From Paulinella micropora (lineage: Eukaryota > Cercozoa > Imbricatea > Euglyphida): a stretch of 46,848 nt of DNA. The notes under the pieces are model-generated. The model saw only the letters and a list, made by a program, of their open reading frames with translations, was not told the DNA's origin and searched no databases. Numbering within the stretch: position 1 is the stretch's first letter; every line of letters begins with the position of its first letter. Shown one piece after another: positions 1 through 8,700 of the stretch. The DNA is taken from NCBI GenBank assembly GCA_009731375.1, contig BJOX01000222.1, forward strand, positions 124,840-171,687. Reading direction: 5' to 3'. The position numbers and the translations under genes were made by a program.

Positions 1-1002
1 ATTAACATGATTAAAAGGTTTAATATTGATGTTGGAAGTGAGGTGAAAAACGTAAAAAGAAAAGTGGCGGATTATGCTAGATATGAAGAGTATATGGGTA
101 TTACTGAACAAAAAGGTAGTGGAGCGAAGACATTAAATGAATTAATTGATAAGGTATTTTCAATAGCGAAAATAAAAAAATACTTAGCCCGCAAAGATTG
201 GAAACACACAATGAACAAACATGATTTTGTAAATACTCTAACTAACAAAATGACAATAGACCCAAATGTAGATAAACAAGTTTCAGCGGATTTAAATGTT
301 GATAAAGGGATGCCTCAACAACTACCCCCGCCACCAGAGCCGGCAACAGATACGACTACATCGCCAGACCAAACATCACTAGAGGAGATAACCATACCAC
401 CGAGAACAAGTTCTGCGGAGCAGAACATCGTGGCAAAGCCACTCATCGCGGAGACACCAGAGCCACAACAAGCAGAGCCAGAGCAACCACAGCAAGAGGG
501 TGAGGGGCGGGGACTAATGACTAATGAAATCAACGACATAATGAAAAAATATGGATGGTATTTAGGAACAATTGCGAGTGATGAAATATACAAATTAAAT
601 CCAGAAAAAAGAAAGCAATAAGGATTTATTATGAATACCGACCCGAGCAACAAAAAAGGTCAGCACTGGATGGCTATATGGGTAAGTCTAAATAAAGATA
701 GGAGTGTTGAAGTGTATGACCCTTTGGCTGAATATCAACCGACGGAAGACTTTCAACAACAAATGAAACGACTAATTGACCGAAGTAATCCAGATAGTTA
801 TTTGTTAATGAAAGTTAATCAAGTAAAACAACAATCTGATACGAGCGACACATGTGGATGGCACTCAATGCGGTTTCTTTTAGAGCGAGCAAAAGGAGTG
901 CGATTTAAATTTGCTAGTGGCTACACAGACTTAAAAGAAGACGAAGCGGAAAAATTGAAAGCACAGAATGGTTATGGCGAGGGATTTAATACATTCATCT
1001 AA
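1..1002 (+). pseudogene. Adenain-like maturation cysteine protease, copy A (5' end outside window, one nonsense codon)
   Basis: Adenain/Ulp1-type cysteine protease of the Polinton morphogenesis module, expected to process virion precursor proteins. The reading frame is open from the window edge; the first ATG is at 7, but copy D has about 45 more residues upstream, so the start probably lies outside. An N-terminal basic region and a Pro/Gln-rich linker (about 300-510) lead into the catalytic domain: HW for the catalytic His, VEVYDP for the acidic residue, QQSDTSDTCGWHS for the oxyanion Gln and nucleophilic Cys. A TAA at 619-621 interrupts it; the same frame continues to 1002, and intact copy B has Tyr at this position (KRYGF). 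The lesion is thus a single substitution ahead of all catalytic residues. A sequencing error or readthrough cannot be excluded. The minor capsid gene follows after 22 bp. Confidence 0.85.
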
Positions 1003-1024
1003 AATATTATTTGTATAATATACA

Positions 1025-1837
1025 ATGGACTATAAGGGAGGTCGTGCGACGGGTATCTATTACATAAATAGCAAAAATAGAATAACGGGGACAGACAGCG
1101 ACTTTACACACGAAGTCAATATGAAGGGTCTAGACAATCCCACACATTGTAAAATTCTTCATATTTATGTGCCGAAGTCGTATTACTCCGTAGCCTCTCC
1201 ATATAATACTTTTACATTATCTGAAGACGGGTATGAGGCTTTAATTACGATACCTGATGGAAACTACACAATGAACAATCTAAAAAATAAACTATCTGAG
1301 GTGTTATCCGCAGATAGCCCAAATAATTATACTTATGTTGTATCCAGTAATAATACAAACATAGAACCAGAGGACGGCAAATTAACATTCAGTGTGTCAG
1401 AGAATAAAGGTATTCAACCGCGGTTTATATTTGATGCTGATACACGTATTCACGAGGTAATGGGTTTTGATAGAAACTCAACATATTTCTTTGCTAATGA
1501 TTTTATTAAATCGCCAAATGTAATTATTCTAACTGGTGAAAAAACTTTGTATCTTCAATCGGATTTGGTGAATGAAGGTGATAATCATGTGCTTCAAGAA
1601 ATATACACAGCAAACGAAATTCCTTTCGGCTCTGTCATTTATGATGGAAGCGGGTCTGAGTATGGTAAAACATTGTCCGCTAGTTCAAACAATGTGTTTA
1701 GGTTTTACTTGACGGACGAAAACGACCAAGCAATTAATCTTAATGGTTTGGGTATTGTTATGACATTATTGGTTTATCGTGAAACTAATTATTTTAGTTT
1801 ATTCAATTCATTCTTTAATTTGTTGAAAGCGAGGTAA
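1025..1837 (+). CDS. Minor capsid (penton-like) protein, copy A
   Basis: Intact 270-aa protein matching the single jelly-roll penton-like minor capsid protein of Polintons and polinton-like viruses, which occupies the five-fold vertices. The recognisable signature is at the N-terminus: YYINSKNRITGTDSDFTHE, then a PKSYYSVASPYNTF block and an ITIPDGNYT segment, all typical of this family. The copies in B (18960-19757) and D (11633-12345) align almost end to end. The start ATG at 1025 is supported by the matching start in copy B; residues 2-6 (DYKGG) parallel EYRGG there. It lies between protease and major capsid genes, the usual order in this group. Assignment rests on family pattern and context, not on a database search. 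Confidence 0.88.
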   Translation: MDYKGGRATGIYYINSKNRITGTDSDFTHEVNMKGLDNPTHCKILHIYVPKSYYSVASPYNTFTLSEDGYEALITIPDGNYTMNNLKNKLSEVLSADSPNNYTYVVSSNNTNIEPEDGKLTFSVSENKGIQPRFIFDADTRIHEVMGFDRNSTYFFANDFIKSPNVIILTGEKTLYLQSDLVNEGDNHVLQEIYTANEIPFGSVIYDGSGSEYGKTLSASSNNVFRFYLTDENDQAINLNGLGIVMTLLVYRETNYFSLFNSFFNLLKAR

Positions 1838-1927
1838 AGATATTTTAATTTTGAATTATTTATTTTTTTCTATAAATATATTCTTGTGAATTAGTTAATT
1901 TACAACACTTCAAAAAAAAAAAAAAAA
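1838..1927 (+). promoter_or_regulatory. AT-rich leader/promoter region of the major capsid gene, copy A
   Basis: Very AT-rich 90-bp spacer ending in an uninterrupted run of A directly before the capsid ATG. The segment GTGAATTAGTTAATTTACA followed by ACTTCAAAA (about 1887-1917) recurs before the capsid fragment of copy D (reverse strand, about 11480-11515) and is recognisable as AATTTACAAACTACAAACTG before the copy B capsid gene (about 18875-18895). Conservation in otherwise diverged spacers suggests a late-gene promoter or leader; no transcription start can be assigned. Confidence 0.5.
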
Positions 1928-3379
1928 ATGCCTGTCCAATACGGAGGAGAACTAGTCCATCAGACTAAGGAACTGCTCACTGGTAAGTATGAATTGAACA
2001 AACTTACTGCCCGTGAAGGGTCGGCTGATGTTAACATTACAACTGCTGGTGGAAATGAAAGCACCTTTGAAATCCCTACTCGTCCTTTGAACCTTGCCCG
2101 TAGTGTCTTGCGATTTACTTACACACCTGCCGCATCTGCTGGTTATAATCGTATGTTTATGGACTGCTTGCCAATGATACAAAGAATTGAACTGCGAAGC
2201 CGAAGCGGTCAATATTTGTGTAATCTTCAACACGTCGGCAATTACACTAAGATGATTTGGAAGCCTGAAATTAAATATGAAAAATTTATGGCACTTGAAA
2301 ACCACGGGGGTGGTGTATCTAGCGGGGCTATGCTTCAAAAGTGTAATGCTGGAAAAGTTGAGATAGGAAGTGTAGCGGAAAGAAAAGCAATTACTGATGC
2401 AGTCAATACTGCTGGAGTGGTTGCTGCAGTTCAAGGATACTACAAAGTGCCACTTGTTAATGCTCGCCGTCATAATGATACCGCTCTAGCCGATAGCACT
2501 GCTGGAAATTATAGCCTTGTTAATGTTCCTTTTGAGGAGGCTAAGTATTTTGAAGGAGGCGGTAATGCATCGGCTACCCCTGTCATTAAAGTTAAACTTC
2601 CGTTAGGTATGATTTTTGGAACTATTTTTGAATTAGACAAGACTATCGGTTTTAATGAAATTTTGGATTTGCGAATTGTGTGGGAGGGAACTAACCGCTC
2701 TACTTTCTATGGAACTGATGCGAGCAGTATTTCTACTGGTGCTGCACAGGTGGCTGTTGGTGCTACTATTTCAAACTTAAATCTGTTTCTTGCCGTAGAG
2801 ACTGACCCAAATGTCGTCCTTGGTGTACAGCAGAAGATTGCGGGAGAAGGTTTCCCATTTAAGATTGAATACCCTATCTCTTGGAAGCAGAACCTCTCAA
2901 CAGCAAGTCAAAATTTCGTTGTAAAAATGAACCGCTCACAGGGTGAGAGAATTAGAAGAATTTATACTTCCGCATTCCACAACGATGAAAATAAAAATAC
3001 CGCTTTTGACAATGATAACAGAGCGGATGCAAAAATTACTTCATACTATACAACTCTGGATGGCTCTCGTCTTCAACAATTTGACATTGACACCTCTGAG
3101 AATGAAGACTATATGATTTTGAAGGATAAGTTGAAGGGTAGTGCTATCCTAAACAGCGATGTCTATCATTACAACTGGTTTCATGTTGATACTTGGGACA
3201 ATAACCGCCCCCTGTGCGATAAGGATACCGACGGGTATGAGGTGAGTGGTCTGAGCCTTGACACTGAGAGGCGATATGAATTTGTCGGCACTACTGCTGG
3301 AAACAATCTTAACCATTACACTTTTGCCATTCTTCAACGAAGTGTGCTTGTGAAGGGAATTGAAATTTTGATGTCTTAA
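1928..3379 (+). CDS. Major capsid protein, double jelly-roll, copy A
   Basis: Intact 483-aa protein, the expected hexon-like double jelly-roll capsomer of Polinton-type viruses. It begins MPVQYGGELVHQTKELLTGK and ends with the conserved block WFHVDTWDNN ... GYEVSGLSLDTERRYEF ... LQRSVLVKGIEILMS. Copy B encodes a close 502-aa homologue with the same start and end; copy D keeps only the first third. Length and position directly after the minor capsid gene fit the family. Gly-Gly at residues 6-7 is conserved in B and D. The stop codon is followed within 60 bp by two short perfect hairpins that may mark the mRNA 3' end. No lesion is visible. Confidence 0.92.
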   Translation: MPVQYGGELVHQTKELLTGKYELNKLTAREGSADVNITTAGGNESTFEIPTRPLNLARSVLRFTYTPAASAGYNRMFMDCLPMIQRIELRSRSGQYLCNLQHVGNYTKMIWKPEIKYEKFMALENHGGGVSSGAMLQKCNAGKVEIGSVAERKAITDAVNTAGVVAAVQGYYKVPLVNARRHNDTALADSTAGNYSLVNVPFEEAKYFEGGGNASATPVIKVKLPLGMIFGTIFELDKTIGFNEILDLRIVWEGTNRSTFYGTDASSISTGAAQVAVGATISNLNLFLAVETDPNVVLGVQQKIAGEGFPFKIEYPISWKQNLSTASQNFVVKMNRSQGERIRRIYTSAFHNDENKNTAFDNDNRADAKITSYYTTLDGSRLQQFDIDTSENEDYMILKDKLKGSAILNSDVYHYNWFHVDTWDNNRPLCDKDTDGYEVSGLSLDTERRYEFVGTTAGNNLNHYTFAILQRSVLVKGIEILMS

Positions 3380-3398
3380 ACCTGCGAGGTAGTAATTA

Positions 3399-3434
3399 GT
3401 CCCTTGGGACAATTGTTGATAGCTTGCTATCAAC
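3399..3434 (+). terminator. Two tandem hairpins downstream of the major capsid gene
   Basis: GTCCC-TT-GGGAC (3399-3410) and GTTGATAG-CTTG-CTATCAAC (3415-3434) are perfect inverted repeats lying 20-55 bp after the capsid TAA. The second can also be drawn as a 9-bp stem. Their place at the gene end and the CTTG loop shared with hairpins at other gene ends in this window suggest a transcript 3'-end signal, as palindromes are in Mimivirus. Function is inferred. Confidence 0.55.
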
Positions 3435-3484
3435 TTAATTAATTTTGGATGGTTAATTTATTTTTTTTTAATAATATAGGAACA

Positions 3485-4726
3485 ATGACCACTCATCAAC
3501 GAAATTTGATAGCGCAAAATCCAGACGGCGAATTTATAAATGTCAGTGTTGGATATGATGGTAATATTGAAACAAATAATTCAAAAACCGCTTTTGGTGA
3601 AGCAGTAGTAGGTCAATTAACACCAGTATTACAAGAAATCTTTCCATATACCATTAATACTAGGATATGGACAAAAACAGAAACAAAATCGTCTGTGTCA
3701 TTTTTGAATAATATGGCTGAATTGAAAACAACTGCTAATGCAACGGCAGATGCTGGATTAGTAAGTAAAAGGAGAATAAAATATAGAACTGGAATGGGTG
3801 TCCTTGCCCGCTTTACTGCTATATGGACAACGGATGATACAAAAGATTACTATTCATTTATTGGAATAGGAAATGATCTCGTTGATGGATTTTATTTTTA
3901 CAAAAATCAAGCAGGAATGAATATCGCGCATATTAAAGGAGGTGTTGCAGTTTATATTGACCAAGAAGACTGGGACGACCCATGCGATGGTAATTTTGCT
4001 ATGCCGAACTTAGACTGGAGCAAAGGAAATGTATTTCAAATTCAATTTCAGTATCTTGGGTTTGGTGCTATTAAGTTTTATATTGAAAATCCCATAACAG
4101 GATTATTTCAATTAGTTCATATGATTGAGTATGCGAATGCTAATACTGGTGTAAGCCTGCGAAATACAACATTACCTTTTACGGCAGTCATGAGAAATGA
4201 TGCAAAGACTGGAATACAAATTCTTAAAACGGCGAGTGCCAGTTTATTCATTGAGGGAACGAATACTATTAATACCAGCATAACAAACGAAGTGGAAGGA
4301 AGTAAAGCAGCAAACACCACTGAAAGTCCTATTATTAGTATAAGAAACAAAGCAACATTTGATGCTGGCGGTGCTAATTTAGCAAATTATTCAAATGTTT
4401 ATCCCACTTTGATAAGTATTACAAATGAAGATACTAAGTCGAATGTTGTCAGAATGGTATTAAATGGAACACTAACTGGAGCAGGTTTTGCAGATGTTGA
4501 TTCTAAGTATTCAATTGTAGATACTGACACAAAGGCGAGTGCTATCGCAAACGGAACAACAATTTTTAAACTATATGTAAATTCTCAATCAACTCAACAA
4601 ATCAATCTTAGAAGTTATGATATATACCTATCGCCGAGTGATGTATTAACTTTTACGCAGAAGTCTGTCTCTGCTGGTGGAGGAGGAAATGTCAATATTA
4701 TCGCTAACTTCATAGAAGACCAATAG
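3485..4726 (+). CDS. Probable virion structural protein of unknown fold, copy A
   Basis: 413-aa protein encoded directly after the capsid gene. The start was set at ATG 3485 (MTTHQRNLIAQNP) because the copy B homologue begins MSHQRNLIAQNP; an upstream ATG at 3449 adds 12 hydrophobic residues with no counterpart. No transmembrane segment or catalytic motif is visible; the sequence is rich in Asn, Thr and short beta-type stretches, with a conserved N-terminal GYDGNIETNN segment and a C-terminal half of beta-rich sequence ending NIIANFIEDQ. Composition and place in the capsid operon suggest a virion surface or vertex protein. The copy B homologue (15948-17203) is broken by several frameshifts. 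Molecular function is unknown. Confidence 0.75.
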   Translation: MTTHQRNLIAQNPDGEFINVSVGYDGNIETNNSKTAFGEAVVGQLTPVLQEIFPYTINTRIWTKTETKSSVSFLNNMAELKTTANATADAGLVSKRRIKYRTGMGVLARFTAIWTTDDTKDYYSFIGIGNDLVDGFYFYKNQAGMNIAHIKGGVAVYIDQEDWDDPCDGNFAMPNLDWSKGNVFQIQFQYLGFGAIKFYIENPITGLFQLVHMIEYANANTGVSLRNTTLPFTAVMRNDAKTGIQILKTASASLFIEGTNTINTSITNEVEGSKAANTTESPIISIRNKATFDAGGANLANYSNVYPTLISITNEDTKSNVVRMVLNGTLTGAGFADVDSKYSIVDTDTKASAIANGTTIFKLYVNSQSTQQINLRSYDIYLSPSDVLTFTQKSVSAGGGGNVNIIANFIEDQ

Positions 4727-4732
4727 ATATTT

Positions 4733-4860
4733 GCAAATTCACACTCCCGCTACCGCTCCCGTGTGTTTTGCAAACATCGTGAAAAAATAAAAAAATATTA
4801 CATCGTAAAAACGATGTTTTAGAAATAGACGAAAGTCGCAGACGAAAGTCTAATTTCTAA
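4733..4860. terminator. Three consecutive hairpins between convergent genes
   Basis: The 142-bp gap between the convergent stop codons holds three inverted repeats: GCAAA..CACAC / GTGTG..TTTGC (4733-4771), ACATCGT-aaaa-ACGATGT (4800-4817), and TTAGAAATAGAC / GTCTAATTTCTAA (4819-4860). They fill nearly the whole gap and would serve as bidirectional transcript end signals. The middle one carries the ATCG/CGAT core of the intergenic cassette found elsewhere in copies A, D and C. The role is inferred. Confidence 0.55.
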
Positions 4861-4868
4861 AATATCAA

Positions 4869-5300
4869 TCATAAATATTTTTTTACCGCATCTTTGTTAT
4901 TAAAATAAGGTTGTTGAATTAAATATTCAAGGTATGGTTTGTCAATCTTAGCGACATCTTCAATTTTCATTTTTTTATACTTACCATATTGAAGAAAAAC
5001 ATCGGTTTCGTGTTCTTCTTTCTTCATTATCTCTTCGCCGACATTAGTCTTGATTTCGGTGATACCTGTCTCTTTCAAATCAATTGCTTTAAAAGGTGTG
5101 CTCTCTTCCTCCATCATTTTTGTTAATGTTTCTTCTAAGGGTATGACAACTTTCACATTGTCGTCCCTTGGCTTATATTGCTCATAGAAAGAAACAATGT
5201 CGGGCTTAGTCCATTTAATTGTTGGTTTCTTAATTTCACCGTCAAGGTTCCATTTTTCAATTTCATTCAAGTAGTCTTGTTTGGTGTTGAGGTCAGTCAT
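4869..5300 (-). CDS. Small protein with C-terminal ExoX-C-like domain (1)
   Basis: 143-aa protein whose last 45 residues (YGKYKKMKIEDVAKIDKPYL and on to the end) match the pattern seen at the C-terminus of exodeoxyribonuclease X-type proteins: FGKYKGK, a short acidic stretch, then PYLEW. No exonuclease catalytic domain is attached; the N-terminal 95 residues are charged and unrecognised. A shorter paralogue (5423-5710) lies just upstream on the same strand, followed by PolB, so these may be co-transcribed DNA-processing accessories, perhaps DNA-binding. ATG is preceded by the motif TCTAAAATATC, which also precedes the integrase start at 34092. ExoX-C assignment is by recognition only. Confidence 0.6.
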   Translation of the reverse strand: MTDLNTKQDYLNEIEKWNLDGEIKKPTIKWTKPDIVSFYEQYKPRDDNVKVVIPLEETLTKMMEEESTPFKAIDLKETGITEIKTNVGEEIMKKEEHETDVFLQYGKYKKMKIEDVAKIDKPYLEYLIQQPYFNNKDAVKKYL

Positions 5301-5422
5301 GATATTTTAGAATTGCGCTTCGTGCTACGCACTCTCGCTTATTCTAAAACATCGAAAAAAAATTAAAGAAAAAATAATTAAAAGAAAACGATGTTTTGTG
5401 ATGACGAAGTCAGAACAAAATA
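5301..5422 (-). promoter_or_regulatory. Intergenic cassette with AAAACATCG / CGATGTTTT arms
   Basis: The spacer between the two ExoX-C-like genes starts with GATATTTTAGAAT, has a GCGCTTCG..CGCACTCTCGC segment, then AAAACATCG (5346-5354), an AT-rich loop, CGATGTTTT (5389-5397) and AGTCAGAACAAAATATCA up to the next stop codon. The same ordered parts recur at 14293-14454 and partly at 11545-11632 and 36596-36690. One half sits after a stop codon, the other just before an ATG, so it could combine a 3'-end hairpin with a promoter. Confidence 0.55.
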
Positions 5423-5710
5423 TCAAATATATTTTTTTACTTCACTTTTAATGTCTGTAAATTTATCAAACCACGGCTGTTTCATAACCCATTCAAGGTA
5501 TGGCTTATCAATAACTGCTACATCTTGAATTTTCTTTCCGCGATACTTACCAAATGGAAAAGTATCCTTCGGCTTTCCTTCTCTATTTTTTTCAATTGAC
5601 TTAATTTCTTCATTAATTACCTGTTGCACATCTTTTACTGAAAAGAATTCCTTCTTCTTTTCAATTGAAAGTTGTTCAAATTTTTCACATAGTCTGGTAA
5701 GGGTAGTCAT
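5423..5710 (-). CDS. Small protein with C-terminal ExoX-C-like domain (2)
   Basis: 95-aa protein, essentially a coiled or charged N-terminal half (KFEQLSIEKKKEFF) and a C-terminal FPFGKYRGKKIQDVAVIDKP segment followed by YLEWVMKQPWF. It is the shorter paralogue of the protein at 4869-5300. The pattern resembles the small C-terminal domain of exodeoxyribonuclease X. Position directly downstream of PolB (72 bp) suggests a replication- or repair-related helper; no catalytic residues are present. No equivalent gene is visible next to the PolB of copy C. Confidence 0.6.
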   Translation of the reverse strand: MTTLTRLCEKFEQLSIEKKKEFFSVKDVQQVINEEIKSIEKNREGKPKDTFPFGKYRGKKIQDVAVIDKPYLEWVMKQPWFDKFTDIKSEVKKYI

Positions 5711-5781
5711 CGGTATATATATATATATACTAGTATAAAATTTTATGGAAAAAATTAATTATTTGTTTATCATTTTATTTT

Positions 5782-8700
5782 TTAAAATCCAAAAGGTCTC
5801 GTTTCAATCGCATTCTCTACAATTCCTATAACTTGTCTTTTCGTATATGTAAAACTAAATATCTTTTCTAAGTATTCGCTTGTTATTTTTTTCTTTTGTT
5901 TGTCCCGCGTTATCTTGTTGTTTTCTATTATAACCACTTTTCCAGACTTCTCAATTCGCTTAGCAATCCGTAATTCTTCATCAGTCTCCAACAATTCAGC
6001 CAGTTCATTTTTACCATTCTCAAATAATTCAGTGTTCGTAATACCAAGCCCGCAACTTATCACACTTAACATATTCGGTAAATTCAATGCTTTTTTCGTT
6101 TCATAGTTCATGCTAAATCCTTTTACTTTCATACTGGCTTTCCCGTTATCTAATAAGTATCCATAACATTTCGGCCCGCCTCCTACAAAGGTTTTTATTT
6201 TTGCTCCCTTTAATTCATCTGTCCAATCTCCAAGTAAATCACCTGTCTCTACATCAACCTGATTAATTTCTTTGTTAGTCGTATATATTACGCTGTCTGT
6301 GTCATGGTACAATATCCTATTACCTAATATGTCCATCATATTGTAAAGTCTCATTCTCGCGTGGCATGTAGTAAATAAAGCAACTACAATATTTGTTTTA
6401 ATCGGGTCGCTCACCGCATCCTGTTTTAAGTCATAACTGGCTTCTACAATTTTGTCGTTAATTATGTTAATATTTATATTATCCACTGATTTATCGTTCA
6501 ATAGTTTGTATAAGGTATCTTTATCCTTTATCATTTTGTTCTGTGTTTTATTTTGTTTCTGTCCAAACTTACCCCATAAAGAGTTCAAGCACAACTTAGC
6601 CACTGCTCGCCGTCCTTCGTTTTTGAATATTTTGCTTTCATCCATCTTAACCCCCATTTTAACTTCCATGCTTTTTATGTAATTTTGTTTTTCGGCTTCC
6701 GTATTACATCCCACGGGGTATCCGCTGGACTCTTGTTTTACTTTCAAAAATGTCTTTATGTATTCTTTGAATAGGCTACTGCTTTGTTCCTTCCAGTGCC
6801 ATACTTCATATACTTTTATTAACTTATACCCTTTGTCTAAGGCCTTGTAAATTTCAGGAGTTGCCCATGTACCCGTTATTGCTCGTTCTTTATCTGTGTG
6901 CTTACATTCTCCGTGTTGCTCGGTCATTCCACACTTATCGCATAAGTAATACATCATCTTGCCTCTGTCCGCCTTCGGTAAGACTGGGTGTAGTAATCCC
7001 CTCGGTGGTAGCATCTTAACTTTAGCCACTCCAAAATATTCTCTGTTTATAATTTTGTTTTTCATCTCTTTTCTTTCCTCCTCGTTGCTTGGTCTAATAA
7101 TTATATGGTGCCCGCTTGGATAAAGGTCGTAATACATGACGGTCGGATAAAGTGAGCATATGTCAATATATTTCGCATACTCATTATCATGTCGTGATTT
7201 CCAATATAATTTCAAAGCATTCACTCTACCTCCAAACATTGCCTCTCGCGGGTTTAGTCCTTCTTGTTCCGTAATTCGTTCGTTTGTATCCTCGGCCAGT
7301 CTTTCACTGGTTTTCATAAGGCTCCATTCGCACTCCCAGATACTTATTACTTTCGCTTGTTCGCTAAGTTGTTTTTCTCTTCTCATTGTTTCCTTGTATA
7401 GTTCACCCATCGTCTTATTCTTCTTCACATTCATAGCATTTCTATTCCAACACTTATCACATCCGTGCCAATGACACCCGTAAAACTCATAAGCAGTTTT
7501 GTTTTTTTCATCCCACCCATCAACATACACCCGAGATTGTCCAAGTTGAAACATTTTTTCACCTCCGTTGAATGCGTGTTTAATATCGGTTTTGTCTAAC
7601 CTACTTCTGTATGCTAGCCATTCTACACAAGCCCTAGAAGTCATCCTGTTTTGCTTTTCCGCTTTCAATATCGCAATTGAATTCTCTGGCATAAACTTAG
7701 CACGATACAATGCCATAACACAACTCGCAATAGTTGTATATTGAAAAGGGTCAATACCAAACTCTAGAAACTGGTTTCTAAAATCTATACAACCCTTTCT
7801 CAGTATATCAACATCTGAATGACAATACTCCGCAATTTCCTTCGCCATATCAAATTGGTTATGTTCTTTTACTTGTTTGTCATACCATTCAAGAAATTCC
7901 TTTCGTTTATCTCCTCGCATCGTGTCGTAGCCGTAATGTTTCTTATGTGGCATTACACCAACATAGTTTCTATTTTTTGCCGTATTGAAGAAGTGCGGGA
8001 AGAAACCTTTCTTAAGTTCCGTAAGCCCGAATGTCTTTGGAAAGTCTGACAAAGGCATCGTAAGAAAACTTAGACTATCTATGAACCGATACTTCTTAAG
8101 TGTCATCATCATAATCTTACCGCCCTCATAAATTACAAATGGAGTTTGTCCATTATCAACCAACCACTTAAGAATAAACTGACAATCATACCCGCGGGCA
8201 TTGTGTGCAATAAATGTAAATCCGCTGTGTTTAGTGTCAAAAGCCCAATTACAGAAATCTTGAATGTTCTTATGTATAATAGGCGGTTCCTTAGCATCGA
8301 AATACTGGCTTTCGGCATGATTAACAATGTGTTCGCCTGTGTCTTGTGTCGCTTCAAAGTCAAAGAATATGTATTGCTCTGACGGCTGTAAGATTTCTTT
8401 TTGGACTATTTCACATTGGTGCTCAAGCGGTTTCACTAGTTTGCAATTTCGGCATTTCGCATATCCGCATTTGTGTTCATCCTTCTTTCTGTAATTAAGC
8501 CCGCATGATTTACATTTTGCTTTTATATCGCAGTTCGTTGTCCTGTGATTATTAAAGCATTCAGTGTTCGGAAACTTTCTATTACACTGCACACATTCTT
8601 TCCACTGGCTCTTATCATTTATTCCCTTACATCCATTGGTTTCACAAATACCACATTTTGCTTCACATGCGTGTCTTTTTTGGTATCCCCTTAGACACAA

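Noticed and set aside
1952-2473. Antisense frames inside capsid, PolB and fibre genes (for example 1952-2473 and 35057-35608)
   Set aside because: They are shadows of recognised genes on the other strand, without their own homology or signals.
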